DNA from: an uncultured Eubacteriales bacterium
GTDB lineage: Bacteria > Bacillota > Clostridia > Christensenellales > Aristaeellaceae
Assembly: GCA_900318145.1 (NCBI GenBank)
Contig: ONJM01000004.1
Span: 82,294-146,293 of the forward strand
Direction: 5' to 3'
DNA: 64,000 nucleotides
Notes under the pieces: model-generated
Told to the model about the DNA's origin: nothing
What the model saw: the letters and a program-made list of their open reading frames with translations, nothing else
The model's database searches: none
In this document: positions 17,740 to 26,652 of the stretch, piece by piece
How the letters are laid out: each line of letters opens with the position of its first letter
Numbering within the stretch: position 1 is the stretch's first letter
Program-made: the position numbers and the translations under genes

Positions 17740-18975
17740 ATGAGATACATAAAGGAAAATCAAACGGGATCATCTATAAAAAATTTATGCACATGGTTGT
17801 TCCAATTGTGCGTAATAGCAGATGCGATTATCGGTTTTGATCCAAGGCTGTATATTGTTTCAAAAGGTTGCATGCTAGCTTTTTTTATAGTCATGTTGTT
17901 TAATATTATATGGAATTTGGATCTAAAGATTGGTAGTGCATTTGTATTACCAGTACTTTTCATGTTAGTTACTGTGGCTAGTTGTATGTGGGCAGATTAT
18001 CCAAATGCAACTATTTTAAAGTTAACTACTCAAGTGCAATTATATGTTTTATTCTTTTTTACTTATGCACTATTTACTAATGAAACAATTGATGTTAGAA
18101 AGTATTTTGACGCACTATATATAGCTGGCATTGGAATGACACTTTTTGCTTTATATCGATATGGCTTAACTGGGATTATAAAAGGAATGAATGAGGGCAA
18201 ACGCATTGGAAGAATGATAACAAACGAAAATGTGTTTGGCATGGTTTTTTCGAAAGCAGCAATAGTTGCTTTCTTTTATTATTTGAGATCAAAAAAAGCC
18301 CAAATACGGCTAATTCATATTTTTCTTATAATTATTTTTACTTTTTTTGCCTTCAGTAGCGGATCTAAAAAGGCGTTTCTCATGATATTAGCTGGTATCT
18401 TTGGTATCAATATATTAGAAAATGGAATAAAAAAATCATGGAAAACAATAATGGTGAGTGTACTAATCATTTTATGTATTTTTTTGATTTTGCAATTGCC
18501 GGTTTTTTCTACGATGAATGAGCGTATTATGGGCTTTTTTACAGGTGAAAAAGATAAAAGTGAATTGCAACGTACGAAAATGATAGATTTAAGTTTGCAA
18601 TTATTTTATGAAAAACCAATACTAGGCCATGGTTTTAATAATTTTGGTACGATTACAGGATTAGGAGCATACTCACATAACAATATGACAGAAGTGCTTG
18701 TAAGTACTGGATTGATCGGCTTCATTTTATTCTATTTTCCATATGTAAATATATTAAAATGGGGTTGGAAAAATGGTGTAATGAAGAAAGATTACGTTGT
18801 GATTTTGTTTTTGATTCTTTCTGTTATATATCTAATCTTTGGATACGGAATGGTCGAGTATTATGACAAAGAATATTGGATGTTTTTAGGGGTTATGGTT
18901 GCATGTGTTGATAATGAGAAAATAATGCGAAAAGAGGAAGGAATAAATGCATCATTACAGACAATACCTTGTTAA
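17740..18975 (+). CDS. O-antigen polymerase/ligase-like membrane protein (Wzy-like)
   Basis: Integral membrane protein of 411 aa with about ten hydrophobic helices. The conserved loop KPILGHGFNNF, then AYSHNNMTEVLVSTGLIGFI, matches the Wzy_C/O-antigen ligase signature (H-N followed by a late helix). It is the likely polymerase that joins flipped repeat units outside the membrane; with a Wzx-like flippase at 23925 this makes a Wzx/Wzy-type pathway. AAGGGAA lies upstream of the ATG. The next start overlaps its last 29 bases. Confidence 0.85.
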   Translation: MRYIKENQTGSSIKNLCTWLFQLCVIADAIIGFDPRLYIVSKGCMLAFFIVMLFNIIWNLDLKIGSAFVLPVLFMLVTVASCMWADYPNATILKLTTQVQLYVLFFFTYALFTNETIDVRKYFDALYIAGIGMTLFALYRYGLTGIIKGMNEGKRIGRMITNENVFGMVFSKAAIVAFFYYLRSKKAQIRLIHIFLIIIFTFFAFSSGSKKAFLMILAGIFGINILENGIKKSWKTIMVSVLIILCIFLILQLPVFSTMNERIMGFFTGEKDKSELQRTKMIDLSLQLFYEKPILGHGFNNFGTITGLGAYSHNNMTEVLVSTGLIGFILFYFPYVNILKWGWKNGVMKKDYVVILFLILSVIYLIFGYGMVEYYDKEYWMFLGVMVACVDNEKIMRKEEGINASLQTIPC

Positions 18976-19870
18976 TCCTTGGAAACTCATAAGAGTTTTA
19001 GGTGCATTGGGATATATGAATTGGATTCCAGATAGATTGTTTTTGCAGTTAATGTACCGTGCTGAATTTGGTATAAAGCTTGATCTAGACAATCCAAAGC
19101 GATTTAATGAAAAAATACAATGGCTTAAGCTCTACGATAGAAGACCAATTTATTCGGATTTAGTTGATAAGTATAAGGTGAGAAATTATGTAAAAGAAAA
19201 AATAGGTAGCGAATATCTAGTTCCCTTATTAGGAGTCTGGGAAAACCCGGAGGAAATTGCATTTGATAGTCTTCCAGAGAAATTTGTTCTTAAATGCAAT
19301 CACGATAGTGGAACTGTTGTTATTTGTAAAGATAAATCGAAACTAGATATTCATAAAACAGTGGAATATTTAAAAAAACGGTGCAGTAATAACTTTTATT
19401 GGGGAGGACGTGAATGGCCATATAAAAATGTAAAACCAAAAGTGATTTGTGAACAGTATTTGGAGAATACTGATATGCATGGTTTGATAGATTATAAAAT
19501 CTATTGTTTTGATGGCAATCCTAAATTAATGATGATTGCAACGGATAGATTTACAGGAAAAGAAACTCATTTTGATTTCTTTGATCAGGATTTCAAATGG
19601 CTAGACTTAGAATGGGAAGTTCATCGCTCAGAAGTACCTCCTAAGAAACCAAATAGATTTGATGAGATGATGAAGATAGCAAAGAAGCTTTCAGTAGATA
19701 TACCACAAGTCAGAGTGGATCTATATGAGGTGAACGACAAAATTTACTTTGGTGAAATGACCTTTTATGATGGAAGTGGTATGCAGAAAATTACTCCAGA
19801 TAAATGGGATTATATTCTTGGTTCATGGATTAATTTGCCTCAAAAGGAGAGTAAAAAATGCGCATACTAA
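18947..19870 (+). CDS. TupA-like ATP-grasp ligase (second copy)
   Basis: Paralogue of the gene at 16819 (307 aa): KRFNEKIQWLKLYDRRPIYS, DKYKVRNYV, VPLLGVWENPEEIA, FVLKCNHDSGT, DYKIYCFDGNPKLM and VRVDLYEVNDKIYFGEMTF. It overlaps the polymerase gene by 29 bases, with AGGAAGG before its ATG. Two diverged copies in one operon suggest two separate ligations, for example two amino acids or two acceptor sugars; the copies need not be redundant. It leads directly into a CapA-like gene, overlapping it by 13 bases. Confidence 0.85.
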   Translation: MHHYRQYLVNPWKLIRVLGALGYMNWIPDRLFLQLMYRAEFGIKLDLDNPKRFNEKIQWLKLYDRRPIYSDLVDKYKVRNYVKEKIGSEYLVPLLGVWENPEEIAFDSLPEKFVLKCNHDSGTVVICKDKSKLDIHKTVEYLKKRCSNNFYWGGREWPYKNVKPKVICEQYLENTDMHGLIDYKIYCFDGNPKLMMIATDRFTGKETHFDFFDQDFKWLDLEWEVHRSEVPPKKPNRFDEMMKIAKKLSVDIPQVRVDLYEVNDKIYFGEMTFYDGSGMQKITPDKWDYILGSWINLPQKESKKCAY

Positions 19871-21018
19871 TCGGGGCGGATATAGTACCTACGAGAAGTA
19901 ATATAGATCTTTTCAAATCTGGGGATGCTAAGGCATTGATTGGAGATGAATTGCAGAGTATTTTCAAACAAGCAGATTATAGAATATTTAACCTTGAAGT
20001 ACCGTTGACAGAAATAGAAACTCCAATTCAAAAATGTGGAGAATCGCTTATTGCTCCTGTCCAGAGTATTGAAGGCTTGAAAGCGATGAATATTGACCTT
20101 GTGACTTTGAGCAATAATCATATAATGGATCAGGGAAGACAAGGCCTAGATAGTACAATAAGAGAGTTGGAAGAAGCTCATATTGCTCATGTGGGGACAG
20201 GCTATACTTCTGATGAGGCGTCAAAACCTTATGTTTTTTTTTGTGATGGAAACAAAATTGGTGTATATGCGTGCACAGAACATGAGTTCTCTGTTGTTAA
20301 CGAAAAGAATCCTGGGGCTAATCCTATTGATCTATTGGAAAGTTTTGACCATGTGTATCATCTAAAGCAAAATTGTGATTTTGTGATTGTCCTTTATCAT
20401 GGTGGAAAGGAGCATTATCGCTATCCATCTCCAAACCAGCAAAAAATTTGTCATAAACTAGTAGATAAAGGCGCTGATTTAGTCGTATGTCAGCATAGTC
20501 ATTGTATTGGCTTGGAAGAAAAGTATAGACAAGGAACCATTGTTTATGGACAGGGAAATTTTTTGTTTGATGGTTCCAATAGTGAATATTGGCAGACTAG
20601 TTTGTTGATTGAAATAGGTGATAGATTTTGTATAAATTATTTGCCATTAAAGAAAGAAAAAAATGTAGTAAGATTGGCTGATTCTAAAACAAGAAGAGAG
20701 ATACTAGATGACTTTTTTTCTCGTAGCTGTGAAATAAAAGAAGATGGAATAGTAGAAAAAAAATATAAGGAATTTGCAAATCATTACTTAACTGATTTTC
20801 TTTCAATAGCTTCAGGAAAGAGATACGGAATTTTCATTCGTGCTTTAAATAGAATATGTGGCAATAAGATAATTGACGCATGTATTCACAGAAGATATAC
20901 GAAAAGCAAATGTTTGACACTATTAAATCGCATAGAATGCGAAGCAAATAATGAGTTGTTTATTACGGGGTTAAGAATAAGCTTGGAAGGAGGAAAAATA
21001 GAAAATGTTAACAAATGA
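19858..21018 (+). CDS. CapA-like metallophosphatase-fold protein
   Basis: PGA_cap family protein (386 aa), the family of CapA/PgsA needed for poly-gamma-glutamate capsule. Visible metal-site motifs are ADIVPT, FNLEVPLT, LSNNHIMDQG, VLYHGGKEHY, CQHSHCIG and YGQGNFLF, all in order and intact. No signal peptide or membrane anchor is evident, so it is probably cytoplasmic, unlike classical membrane-anchored CapA. Next to two TupA-like ligases it points to a glycan carrying amino acids or a peptide. AAAGGAG precedes ATG 19858. The last 14 bases overlap the next gene. Confidence 0.85.
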   Translation: MRILIGADIVPTRSNIDLFKSGDAKALIGDELQSIFKQADYRIFNLEVPLTEIETPIQKCGESLIAPVQSIEGLKAMNIDLVTLSNNHIMDQGRQGLDSTIRELEEAHIAHVGTGYTSDEASKPYVFFCDGNKIGVYACTEHEFSVVNEKNPGANPIDLLESFDHVYHLKQNCDFVIVLYHGGKEHYRYPSPNQQKICHKLVDKGADLVVCQHSHCIGLEEKYRQGTIVYGQGNFLFDGSNSEYWQTSLLIEIGDRFCINYLPLKKEKNVVRLADSKTRREILDDFFSRSCEIKEDGIVEKKYKEFANHYLTDFLSIASGKRYGIFIRALNRICGNKIIDACIHRRYTKSKCLTLLNRIECEANNELFITGLRISLEGGKIENVNK

Positions 21019-21601
21019 ATTACGAATAAATTCCAAAAAAAAACTCAAAGAATATTTGCAGAAAGAATCTACACTTTATGAGTGCGGGTTATTACAAAGA
21101 ATATTTTGTATTTCTGAAAAAGCCATATTGAGAAAGCACCAAATACTTTTGCGAAAAACAGAGTATTATACAAATATTCATTCGGTAGTTTTAAAAAACA
21201 TATATCGGTTTAAACTGTGCTTATTACAAAACAAATACTCACTTCATATACCAATTAATTGTTGTGAAGAAGGTTTACATATCATGCATTTAGGGCCAGT
21301 GTTGATAAATAATAAAGCAGTACTAGGCAAGAAGTGTTCATTACATGTTAATTCTGCAATTGTTGCGAATGGAATTACCGATGAAGCTCCACATTTGGGA
21401 GATAACGTAGTAGTAGGTATTGGTGCAGTAATTATTGGACCTATTTATTTGGCAGATAATATTGCTGTTGGAGCAAACGCATTGGTGAATAGAAATTTTA
21501 TGGAAGAAAATATTGCGATTGCAGGTATTCCTGCTAAAAAAATCAGCAATAATGGCAGCTTGGAATGGAACAAACAAAAAACGCAAGAGGTACCACAATG
21601 A
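21005..21601 (+). CDS. left-handed beta-helix acetyltransferase (CysE-like)
   Basis: Hexapeptide-repeat acyltransferase, 198 aa. The helical N-terminal part is followed by repeat turns (IHMLG-type IMHLGPVLINNKAVLG, PHLGDNVVVGIGAVIIGPI, LADNIAVGANALVNR) and the closing IAGIPAKKI loop, the arrangement of serine O-acetyltransferase relatives found in capsule loci. It probably O- or N-acetylates a sugar or serine of the polymer. Good GGAGG site before ATG. First of three consecutive beta-helix transferases; the next starts inside its stop codon. Confidence 0.82.
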   Translation: MLTNELRINSKKKLKEYLQKESTLYECGLLQRIFCISEKAILRKHQILLRKTEYYTNIHSVVLKNIYRFKLCLLQNKYSLHIPINCCEEGLHIMHLGPVLINNKAVLGKKCSLHVNSAIVANGITDEAPHLGDNVVVGIGAVIIGPIYLADNIAVGANALVNRNFMEENIAIAGIPAKKISNNGSLEWNKQKTQEVPQ

Positions 21602-22188
21602 ATGCAGCTGTTTTTTTTCAAAAGCATGGGCGAGGTTTTATTAATACTGTATTGAAGAAATTATATTTTTTAATATTTATCAGAAACGACAAAGCCAGAG
21701 TTAAATATTTGCGAGACGCTGGTGCGAGTATTGGGAAGAATGTTCATATCGCGAAAATTGATCAAATTGGTACCGAACCCTTTTTGGTATCAATTGGAGA
21801 CAATGTGTTTTTTTCTGGGACAGAAACACAATTGATCACTCATGATGGAGGAGTTTCTCAGACATATTTAATGGGAATATCCACACATAAATATGATTGT
21901 TTTGGAAAAATAACAATTGGGAACAACTGCTTTATTGGCATGCGTAGTATTATTTTGAAAGATGTGAACATTGGAGATAATTGCATAATTGGTGCGGGAT
22001 CTGTGGTTACAAAGGATATACCAAGCGGAAGTGTGGCTTGCGGAGTTCCTGCGCGTATTATAGAAACTGTTGAAGAATATTATAATAAGAATAAAACAAA
22101 AGTTGATGATACAATTGGATGGAATACATATAATAAGCGCAAGTATTTAGAGAATAAAGGGACTGTAGAGGTTCATTGTGATGATTAA
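21598..22188 (+). CDS. left-handed beta-helix acyltransferase (WbbJ-like)
   Basis: Hexapeptide-repeat O-acyltransferase, 196 aa from the chosen start. Repeats include GASIGKNVHI, KITIGNNCFIGMRSIILK, VNIGDNCIIGAGSVVTKD and the terminal VACGVPARII. The H-D-G-G segment (QLITHDGGV) supplies the probable catalytic histidine. I chose ATG 21598, which overlaps the previous stop by ATGA and has AGAGG 7 bases upstream; the open frame reaches 11 codons further up without a ribosome site. The substrate is presumably a polymer sugar. Confidence 0.82.
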   Translation: MNAAVFFQKHGRGFINTVLKKLYFLIFIRNDKARVKYLRDAGASIGKNVHIAKIDQIGTEPFLVSIGDNVFFSGTETQLITHDGGVSQTYLMGISTHKYDCFGKITIGNNCFIGMRSIILKDVNIGDNCIIGAGSVVTKDIPSGSVACGVPARIIETVEEYYNKNKTKVDDTIGWNTYNKRKYLENKGTVEVHCDD

Positions 22189-22702
22189 AAAAGCATGTTT
22201 TATCATGCGTGGTATTATAGCAAGAATAAGAAATCAGGGTCGGATAGTGTTACCTTTTCATTCACATTTAGAGAAACGGACTAGTATCTATACTTCAAAT
22301 GGACAAATTGAATTTGGGCATGGTTTTACTTCTTCAACAAATACTGCTTTTTCTGCTGTTGATGGTGGAAAAATGAAATTTGGTGAAAGAGTAAATGTAA
22401 ACAGGAATTGTATTTTTGTATGTAGGAAGAGTATTATTATTGGAAATCATTGTTCATTTGGGCCAAATGTATGTGTTTATGATCACGATCATAAATATAA
22501 TAAAGAAGGAATAACAGCAGGATATAAATACGGTGAAGTGATAATCGAGGATTATTGTTGGATTGGGGCAGGAGTTACAATTCTACGTGGTTCGCATATT
22601 GGAAAGGGGTGTATTATTGGAGCTGGATGTTTGATTAAAGATAATATTCCGCCACATAGCATAGTAACAATGGAACGGTGTTTAAGAATACGGGAGATTT
22701 AA
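22181..22702 (+). CDS. left-handed beta-helix acyltransferase
   Basis: Third hexapeptide-repeat transferase, 173 aa. Repeats: MKFGERVNVNRNCIFV, IIIGNHCSFGPNVCVYDHDH (probable catalytic His), VIIEDYCWIGAGVTILRG and IGKGCIIGAGCLIKDN. The start overlaps the previous gene by eight bases; AGAGG sits 9 bases before ATG 22181 (a GTG one codon earlier is also possible). The three adjacent acyltransferases suggest a heavily acylated polymer. Confidence 0.8.
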   Translation: MIKKACFIMRGIIARIRNQGRIVLPFHSHLEKRTSIYTSNGQIEFGHGFTSSTNTAFSAVDGGKMKFGERVNVNRNCIFVCRKSIIIGNHCSFGPNVCVYDHDHKYNKEGITAGYKYGEVIIEDYCWIGAGVTILRGSHIGKGCIIGAGCLIKDNIPPHSIVTMERCLRIREI

Positions 22703-22708
22703 TATATA

Positions 22709-23914
22709 ATGACTAAACCAATAGAAATAATAAAAAAAGCTTATGCTATTATAAAATTGTTTTTTTCTTATATATGGGTAAAATTTTTTGCAAATGATAT
22801 TATGAAAGATGATATCTGGCTCATTTGTGAAAAAATAACAGAAGCACGTGATAATGGTTATCATTTGTTTGCTTTTTTAAGACAATACCATCCTGAGATT
22901 TCTGCTTATTATGTTATAAAAAAAGACTCTGTAGATTATGAAAAAATCAGACCATATGGTAATATTATCTTTGCTAACACATTTAAGCACTATTTATATT
23001 ATATTTGTGCTTTATATAACATAAGTTCACAACCAGCAGGAGCAACGCCAGAACCAAAGAGCATAATTAATAAATTAAAAAAGTTTAAAAGAAAAGATCA
23101 GCATATTGTTTTTCTACAACATGGCATTATAAAAGATGAGCTAACACATAGTTTTGATTATTCTGTATCGGGATATTCTTTGTTTGTCTGTTCTTCACAG
23201 CGGGAACAGGATTTTGTTGAAAAAACATACAAATATCCCAAGGGAATAGTGCAGAATTTGGGCCTTTGCCGTTTTGATAATTTATTGAATTCAAATTCAC
23301 AGAGAAAGAAAATAATTCTGGTTATGCCGACTTTTCGCAAGTGGTTGATTAGTAAAAAAATGCCGGAGGAAGCATCAGAGAATGAAAAAGAGATTTTTCT
23401 TAAAAGCAAGTATTATTCCGTTTTTTGTGATTTACTGAATAATCACTACCTACAAAATTATCTATCATCTAAGGGATATGAGTTGGTTTTTTATCCGCAT
23501 TATGCGATGCAACCATATATTCAATGCTTTTCACAATGCAGTTCTGATGTTGTTACTATAGCTGATAGATATCATTATGATGTTCAGAATCTATTAATTC
23601 AAAGCTCATGTTTGATAACCGACTTTTCTAGTGTTTTTTTTGATTTTGCTTATATGGAAAAACCAGAAATATTTTTCCAATTTGATGAATCTCAATATCG
23701 ATCTACTCATTACAAAAAAGGATATTTCGATTATCGAGAAGATGGATTTGGTCCTGTATTCTATGAAGCTGATCAAGTAGTAGCATATTTGATAAATCTG
23801 ATTGAGAATGGATGTAGAATTGAAGAACAATATCGAAAGCGAATCCATGCTTTTTTTGATCATCGAGACAACCATAATTGCGAGAGAACATATGAAGCAA
23901 TTAAGCGATTATAG
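22709..23914 (+). CDS. CDP-glycerol glycerophosphotransferase family protein (TagB/TagF-like)
   Basis: Member of the Glyphos_transf family, 401 aa, which transfers glycerol-phosphate or ribitol-phosphate from CDP-alcohols in teichoic-acid and capsule synthesis. Landmarks: VFLQHGIIKDEL (acceptor-side histidine), LGLCRFDNLL, ILVMPTFRKWL, FYPHYAMQPYI and LITDFSSVFFDFAYMEKP. The glycan is thus likely to carry a polyol-phosphate side group or link. No CDP-glycerol synthase is in the window, so the donor must come from elsewhere. GGGAGA precedes the ATG. Confidence 0.83.
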   Translation: MTKPIEIIKKAYAIIKLFFSYIWVKFFANDIMKDDIWLICEKITEARDNGYHLFAFLRQYHPEISAYYVIKKDSVDYEKIRPYGNIIFANTFKHYLYYICALYNISSQPAGATPEPKSIINKLKKFKRKDQHIVFLQHGIIKDELTHSFDYSVSGYSLFVCSSQREQDFVEKTYKYPKGIVQNLGLCRFDNLLNSNSQRKKIILVMPTFRKWLISKKMPEEASENEKEIFLKSKYYSVFCDLLNNHYLQNYLSSKGYELVFYPHYAMQPYIQCFSQCSSDVVTIADRYHYDVQNLLIQSSCLITDFSSVFFDFAYMEKPEIFFQFDESQYRSTHYKKGYFDYREDGFGPVFYEADQVVAYLINLIENGCRIEEQYRKRIHAFFDHRDNHNCERTYEAIKRL

Positions 23915-23924
23915 ATGAGGTAAT

Positions 23925-25469
23925 ATGAAAAAAGGCAGAGGGGAAAAAGCAGTATATAATGTGATAGCAAGTATAATGTCACAGATAGTTACCGTGATTA
24001 GCGGGTTTATTTTGCCTCATTTGATCATGAGAAGTTTTGGATCCGCTTATAATGGTATAACATCTTCTGTCACGCAATTTTTATCTGTAGTTGCACTTTT
24101 ACGTGGTGGAGTTGGGGGAGCAACTCGTGTTGCATTGTATAAAGCTCTGGCAAAAAACGATATGAACCAGATAAGTGCTACTATAAGAGCGACTGAGATA
24201 TTTATGCGTAAAATCGCATTTATTTTCGCTGGTTTTATTGTCATTTTTTCCTGTTTATATCCTTTTCTAGTACGAGATGAATTCTCATGGGTGTTTTCAT
24301 CATCACTTGTACTGATAATTTCGATTAGTACTTTTGTACAGTATTTCTTTGGAATAACCTATCAGTTTCTTCTTCAAGCAGATCAAAAACAGTACATAAC
24401 TACTTTCGTTGATATTATAGCAATACTTTTAAATGTTGTATTATCAGTTCTCCTGATAAAGGCAGGAGTTGGAATACATGGCGTTAAACTTGGAAGTGCG
24501 TTTGCATTTAGTATTTTACCTCTTTTCCTGTTTTTTTATTGCAGAAAGCACTATAATATTCAGAAAGATATTAAACCTGATTTCAGTTCAATCAGCCAAC
24601 GCTGGGATGCTTTTTACCATCAATTAGCTGCATTTGTACATAATAATACTGATGTAGCTTTGCTTACTGTTTTTTTCTCTCAAAAGGTTATTTCAGTATA
24701 TACAACGTATTATCTTGTAGGAAATGGAATCAAGAGAATACTTTTGACAGTTTCATCCGGTGTGGAGGCGGCCTTTGGAGATATTATTGCAAAAGATGAA
24801 AAAAAGGTATTACAGGAAGATTTAAGTATATATGAAACAATTATACACATTTTATCTTGTCTTATTTTTGGCCCTGCACTCATCCTTGTAACACCTTTTG
24901 TGCGGGTGTATACTTTGGGAATGACAGACATAAATTATATAAGATATGCGTTCGGGTATATGGTGATTATTTCAGAAATGCTTTACTGCCTCCGTTCTCC
25001 GTATGAAGCCATAGTTAATGCATCAGGGCATTTTAAGCAGACAAAAAGATATGCATTTACTGAAGCAGGTTTAAACCTCATCATATCTATAGGCCTTGTA
25101 TGGAAATATGAATTGTTGGGAGTAGTTATTGGTACGCTTGTTGCGATTGTTTTCAGGATTGTCGCATATGGAATTTATGCAGATACTATAATAGTTCATC
25201 GTTCGATATGGATTGGAATAAAGAGATTTATTGTAACCGGAATAACAATGCTAATAAGTTTTTTGATAAGCTATTTGATTGTTCCACCAGAGATGACTAA
25301 TTATATGAATTGGATTTTATATGCGATTCCAGTGACAGTTATTTCTTTTGTTGTGACGATACTGATTAACTTACTTTTATATAGAAAAGCAACTTTGATA
25401 ACCGGCAAGAAAATTGGAAATATTGCGAAAAGAATGATTAAAAGAGGAAAGAAACAAAAGAATGGATAG
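23925..25469 (+). CDS. polysaccharide flippase (Wzx/MATE-like)
   Basis: Multi-pass membrane protein, 514 aa with 12 or more hydrophobic helices, of the polysaccharide biosynthesis/flippase superfamily. It opens with VIASIMSQIVTVISGFILPHL followed by RSFGSAYNGITSSVTQFLS, the usual first two helices of Wzx-type flippases. It probably moves the undecaprenyl-linked repeat to the outer face for polymerisation by the protein at 17740. A Lys/Arg-rich C-terminal tail (MIKRGKKQKNG) lies inside. The next gene overlaps by eight bases. Confidence 0.85.
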   Translation: MKKGRGEKAVYNVIASIMSQIVTVISGFILPHLIMRSFGSAYNGITSSVTQFLSVVALLRGGVGGATRVALYKALAKNDMNQISATIRATEIFMRKIAFIFAGFIVIFSCLYPFLVRDEFSWVFSSSLVLIISISTFVQYFFGITYQFLLQADQKQYITTFVDIIAILLNVVLSVLLIKAGVGIHGVKLGSAFAFSILPLFLFFYCRKHYNIQKDIKPDFSSISQRWDAFYHQLAAFVHNNTDVALLTVFFSQKVISVYTTYYLVGNGIKRILLTVSSGVEAAFGDIIAKDEKKVLQEDLSIYETIIHILSCLIFGPALILVTPFVRVYTLGMTDINYIRYAFGYMVIISEMLYCLRSPYEAIVNASGHFKQTKRYAFTEAGLNLIISIGLVWKYELLGVVIGTLVAIVFRIVAYGIYADTIIVHRSIWIGIKRFIVTGITMLISFLISYLIVPPEMTNYMNWILYAIPVTVISFVVTILINLLLYRKATLITGKKIGNIAKRMIKRGKKQKNG

Positions 25470-26634
25470 TATTCTATATTCAACATTAGCTTTGATACAA
25501 AAAGCATTATGGGAAAACGGATCCGCAACGATCTCTTTTAATAATGTCGAAGGTGTTTACGCCATATTAAAAGAACATGCTATTGTTATTCTTCCTGCAA
25601 AGTTGCTTGGTGACATTACAATGCCGGAAAGTTTAAGGACAGAATGGAAAAAACAAATATTACAGAAATTATATTATTATCAGAATATTGTACTTGCTCA
25701 AACTGAGATATTGACTGCATTGGCTAATGAAGGAATACCAGTAGTAGTACTTAAGGGGACATCAGCATCACAGTACTATCCAAATCCCGAGTATCGTACT
25801 ATGGGCGATATTGACTTGCTAGTCAAACAAAAAGATTTTTATCTGGCAGAAAGAACAATCTTATCATGTGGATATTCCACTACAGAATCTGATCACAATA
25901 TTGATCGTCATATTACTCTATCAAAAGGTTTTATACAGATTGAGCTCCATTGGCGTTATGCATCGGAAAACATAATAGAAAACCCTGAAGAGTTTGACAA
26001 AATGCTTTTTGACGATATTCAATTTGGTCAAACAGTGCTTTCTGATCCAATTAATGGTTTGGTTCTTCTGGAACACATCGCACAACATTTAAATAATGGA
26101 ATCGGATTCAGACAAATAATAGACTGGATGATGTATGTAAACAAATGTTTAGATGATAAGATGTGGGATGAAAAATTTATTTTTTTAGCTGAAAATACTG
26201 GTTTGGAAAAATTAGCTATTTATGTGACTCGGATGTGTCAGTTGTTTTTGGGCTTGAAGGAAGAAAATATCACATGGTGTAAATGTGCAGAGGAAGACAC
26301 ATGCAAAAACCTTTTGAATTATATAGCCAATTGTGGTAATTTTGGCCATTCAAGAAGTTCATGGGAATCAGGCGAGATAACAAAATTGCCGTCTCCTTTA
26401 CACCCTATCCTGTTTTTTCGCTATTTACAGAATCGCGGTCAAAGGAGTTGGATTCTATCCCAAAAACATCCTGTACTAAAGCCATTTGCCTGGTGTTATC
26501 AATCATTCAAATATATTAAAATGGCCAAAGAACAGAAAAAAAATGGAATTACAGTGAAAACAGTTTACGATGAAGGAGATTCGAGAAGATGTTTGTTCCA
26601 AAAGGTTGGAATCAGTATTAAGAATGATTCTTAA
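25462..26634 (+). CDS. NTP_transf_5 family nucleotidyltransferase-like protein
   Basis: Protein of 390 aa with a nucleotidyltransferase-fold signature: VVLKGTSASQYYPNPEYRTM, then GDIDLLVKQKDFYLAE, and later QIELHWR. This 'uncharacterised nucleotidyltransferase' family is common in capsule loci and also in RiPP clusters with PqqD, HPr-kinase-like and S26 genes, all of which occur 11-15 kb downstream here. The substrate is unknown. It overlaps the flippase gene by 8 bases. It could belong functionally to either system. Confidence 0.75.
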   Translation: MDSILYSTLALIQKALWENGSATISFNNVEGVYAILKEHAIVILPAKLLGDITMPESLRTEWKKQILQKLYYYQNIVLAQTEILTALANEGIPVVVLKGTSASQYYPNPEYRTMGDIDLLVKQKDFYLAERTILSCGYSTTESDHNIDRHITLSKGFIQIELHWRYASENIIENPEEFDKMLFDDIQFGQTVLSDPINGLVLLEHIAQHLNNGIGFRQIIDWMMYVNKCLDDKMWDEKFIFLAENTGLEKLAIYVTRMCQLFLGLKEENITWCKCAEEDTCKNLLNYIANCGNFGHSRSSWESGEITKLPSPLHPILFFRYLQNRGQRSWILSQKHPVLKPFAWCYQSFKYIKMAKEQKKNGITVKTVYDEGDSRRCLFQKVGISIKNDS

Positions 26635-26652
26635 AACTAAATCGGGAGTTGA

